DNA of 30,340 nt from NCBI RefSeq assembly GCF_963678635.1, contig NC_087063.1, forward strand, positions 69,420,727 to 69,451,066. Direction: 5' to 3'. The position numbers and the translations under genes were made by a program. Each line of letters starts with the position of its first letter. Within the stretch, counting starts at the first letter, position 1. Shown in pieces: positions 29,601-30,340 of this stretch. The notes under the pieces are model-generated. The model did not search any database. It was given only the letters and a program-made list of their open reading frames with translations, and had not been told where the DNA came from. The stretch is from Symsagittifera roscoffensis. Lineage: Eukaryota > Xenacoelomorpha > Acoela > Convolutidae.

Positions 29601-29910
29601 GAAGCCTAATGGGTGCTAATCACTTTTAAATTTTATGTTAATCGTCTTTCTAAAATAGACCATCGAGTACGAGCCACTTTCAAGAAATAAAGAAAAATAT
29701 TCAGAGCACACGCTACGCCTTAAACCTGATGCCTAAATCTCGAGGTACGAAAAATTATGGACCAAAAACTTGCTGTGGAATGTGAATGGGAAAAGCCGTA
29801 CTTTAATTGCGACTTCACTTGAAAGCAAACGAGGAAGCTATAATGAAGGCGCCATGAGATCAAAAAAATGACTGCCGATAGAGTAGACACATCATGAAAC
29901 AAACTCACAA
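26690..29910 (-). pseudogene. BEL/Pao retrotransposon polyprotein remnant
   Basis: Minus-strand order is protease, RT, RNase H, integrase, as in BEL/Pao, across many frames with stops. Landmarks: IGRVLSGPLP (protease end, ~29390); LAQFKHLEKRLE (~29140) and WYLTHRPDLNPNLPSK (~28980), the BEL/Pao RT entry; EHKHAVSAEIEGLFMQVE (~28810); the RT active site near 28593, where YMDD is degraded to YMAT; YLGSVNNSV just after; VVSTVFDPIYLVSP (~28295); AKVAPMKIPKLE (~27970) and ESTTVLQWLN (RNase H, ~27865); CGIDY (~26950), FTCLMTRAIH (~26870) and SENGTNFVGAEKEL (~26745) of integrase. HDVSTLS near 29890 may be the protease active-site region. Integrase is cut off near 26690 by the ACAT repeat; no LTR was found. 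It is old and inactive. Confidence 0.85.
27825..27847 (+). repeat. GTTT microsatellite within BEL/Pao RNase H
   Basis: About five to six tandem GTTT units lie directly after the ESTTVLQWLN block (minus). They interrupt the RNase H coding sequence before FVANWVAEVL. Confidence 0.85.
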
Positions 29911-30340
29911 AAGGATCATCAATCGAAAAAACTTTAGAGTAGTCATTGGCTGGACTTGAAAAGATCCAATTGATGTTTTCAGTTAGTTTCGTGTGTCAAA
30001 ATGATCAAAAAAATTATTTGAAAGCTATTTCGACGAAGGTAATCCCAGAAATAAATTTTTTTTTCTGGTTAAGATTCTAAAAACTAGCGCTTCCTCTTTT
30101 ATTTATGATTCACAAAAATAGTTATCAAACGACCACAGCTTAGACGTTGTGTAAAAACTGGTAATAACAAACAATATAGTATTACGTCATGCATCGGGCA
30201 ATCAAAGTTTTGGGTGAGAGGCGATCATTGTTAAGCGCCTGTAATGGTACGAATCAATGATGATAACAATTAAATTTACAAAAAAAGTTTCATTCAAAAG
30301 CTGCTCTTTGACTTAAACAATCATTCTTGTTTTTGTTCAA
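29911..30340. other. Unassigned right edge
   Basis: It probably continues into gag/protease of the BEL/Pao remnant on the minus strand, but no motif is clear enough to annotate. Confidence 0.3.

Overview
The window looks like a repeat-dense, AT-rich stretch of an invertebrate animal genome. The reasons are spliced genes with GT-AG introns, a C-type-lectin-like exon, BEL/Pao and Copia retrotransposon remnants, Tc1/mariner-like and hAT-like DNA elements, Helentron-like elements and long microsatellites. Nothing here fixes a phylum. There are no bacterial operons, no CRISPR array and no RNA gene I can support.

Layout. 1-3621 is one long, more GC-rich, intronless reading frame on the + strand (1205 codons, open to the left window edge) with no domain I recognise. 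4053-7229 is a foldback structure: two inverted arms of about 880 bp around a 1.4 kb core that holds 70-bp tandem repeats and many C6 tracts. 7264-18300 is almost wholly small DNA transposons. It holds a hAT-like element (8799-9204), a Tc1/mariner-type foldback MITE with TA target sites (9839-10570), many copies of a ~500-bp Helentron-like family with a hairpin at each end (10848-12640, 12925-13490, 15430-17110, 17785-18288), and a MITE family with GGCTCTTTT ends that makes 8-bp target duplications. A C-type-lectin-like terminal exon sits among them at 14481-14889 (minus).

18702-23482 is a decayed Copia retrotransposon on the minus strand. TATGG flanks it on both sides, but its 5' LTR is interrupted. 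After 24 bp of LTR, a diverged copy of the element's own 3' flank (18168-18701) and a second full LTR follow. 23790-25610 (minus) is a two-exon gene for a secreted, acidic, EP-repeat protein with a ten-cysteine C-terminal domain; its first exon contains an apparent one-base frameshift in an A8 run. 26036-26662 is an ACAT microsatellite split by a MITE. About 26690-29910 (minus) is a heavily mutated BEL/Pao polyprotein (protease end, RT, RNase H, integrase) whose integrase stops where the microsatellite begins.

Most genes here do not act together. The only host genes I can support are the lectin-like exon and the secreted Cys-rich gene; the long first ORF may be host, viral or mobile. The transposons give a relative history. 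GGCTC MITEs are inserted inside Helentron-like copies, in the microsatellite and in the intron of the secreted gene, so they are younger than those hosts.
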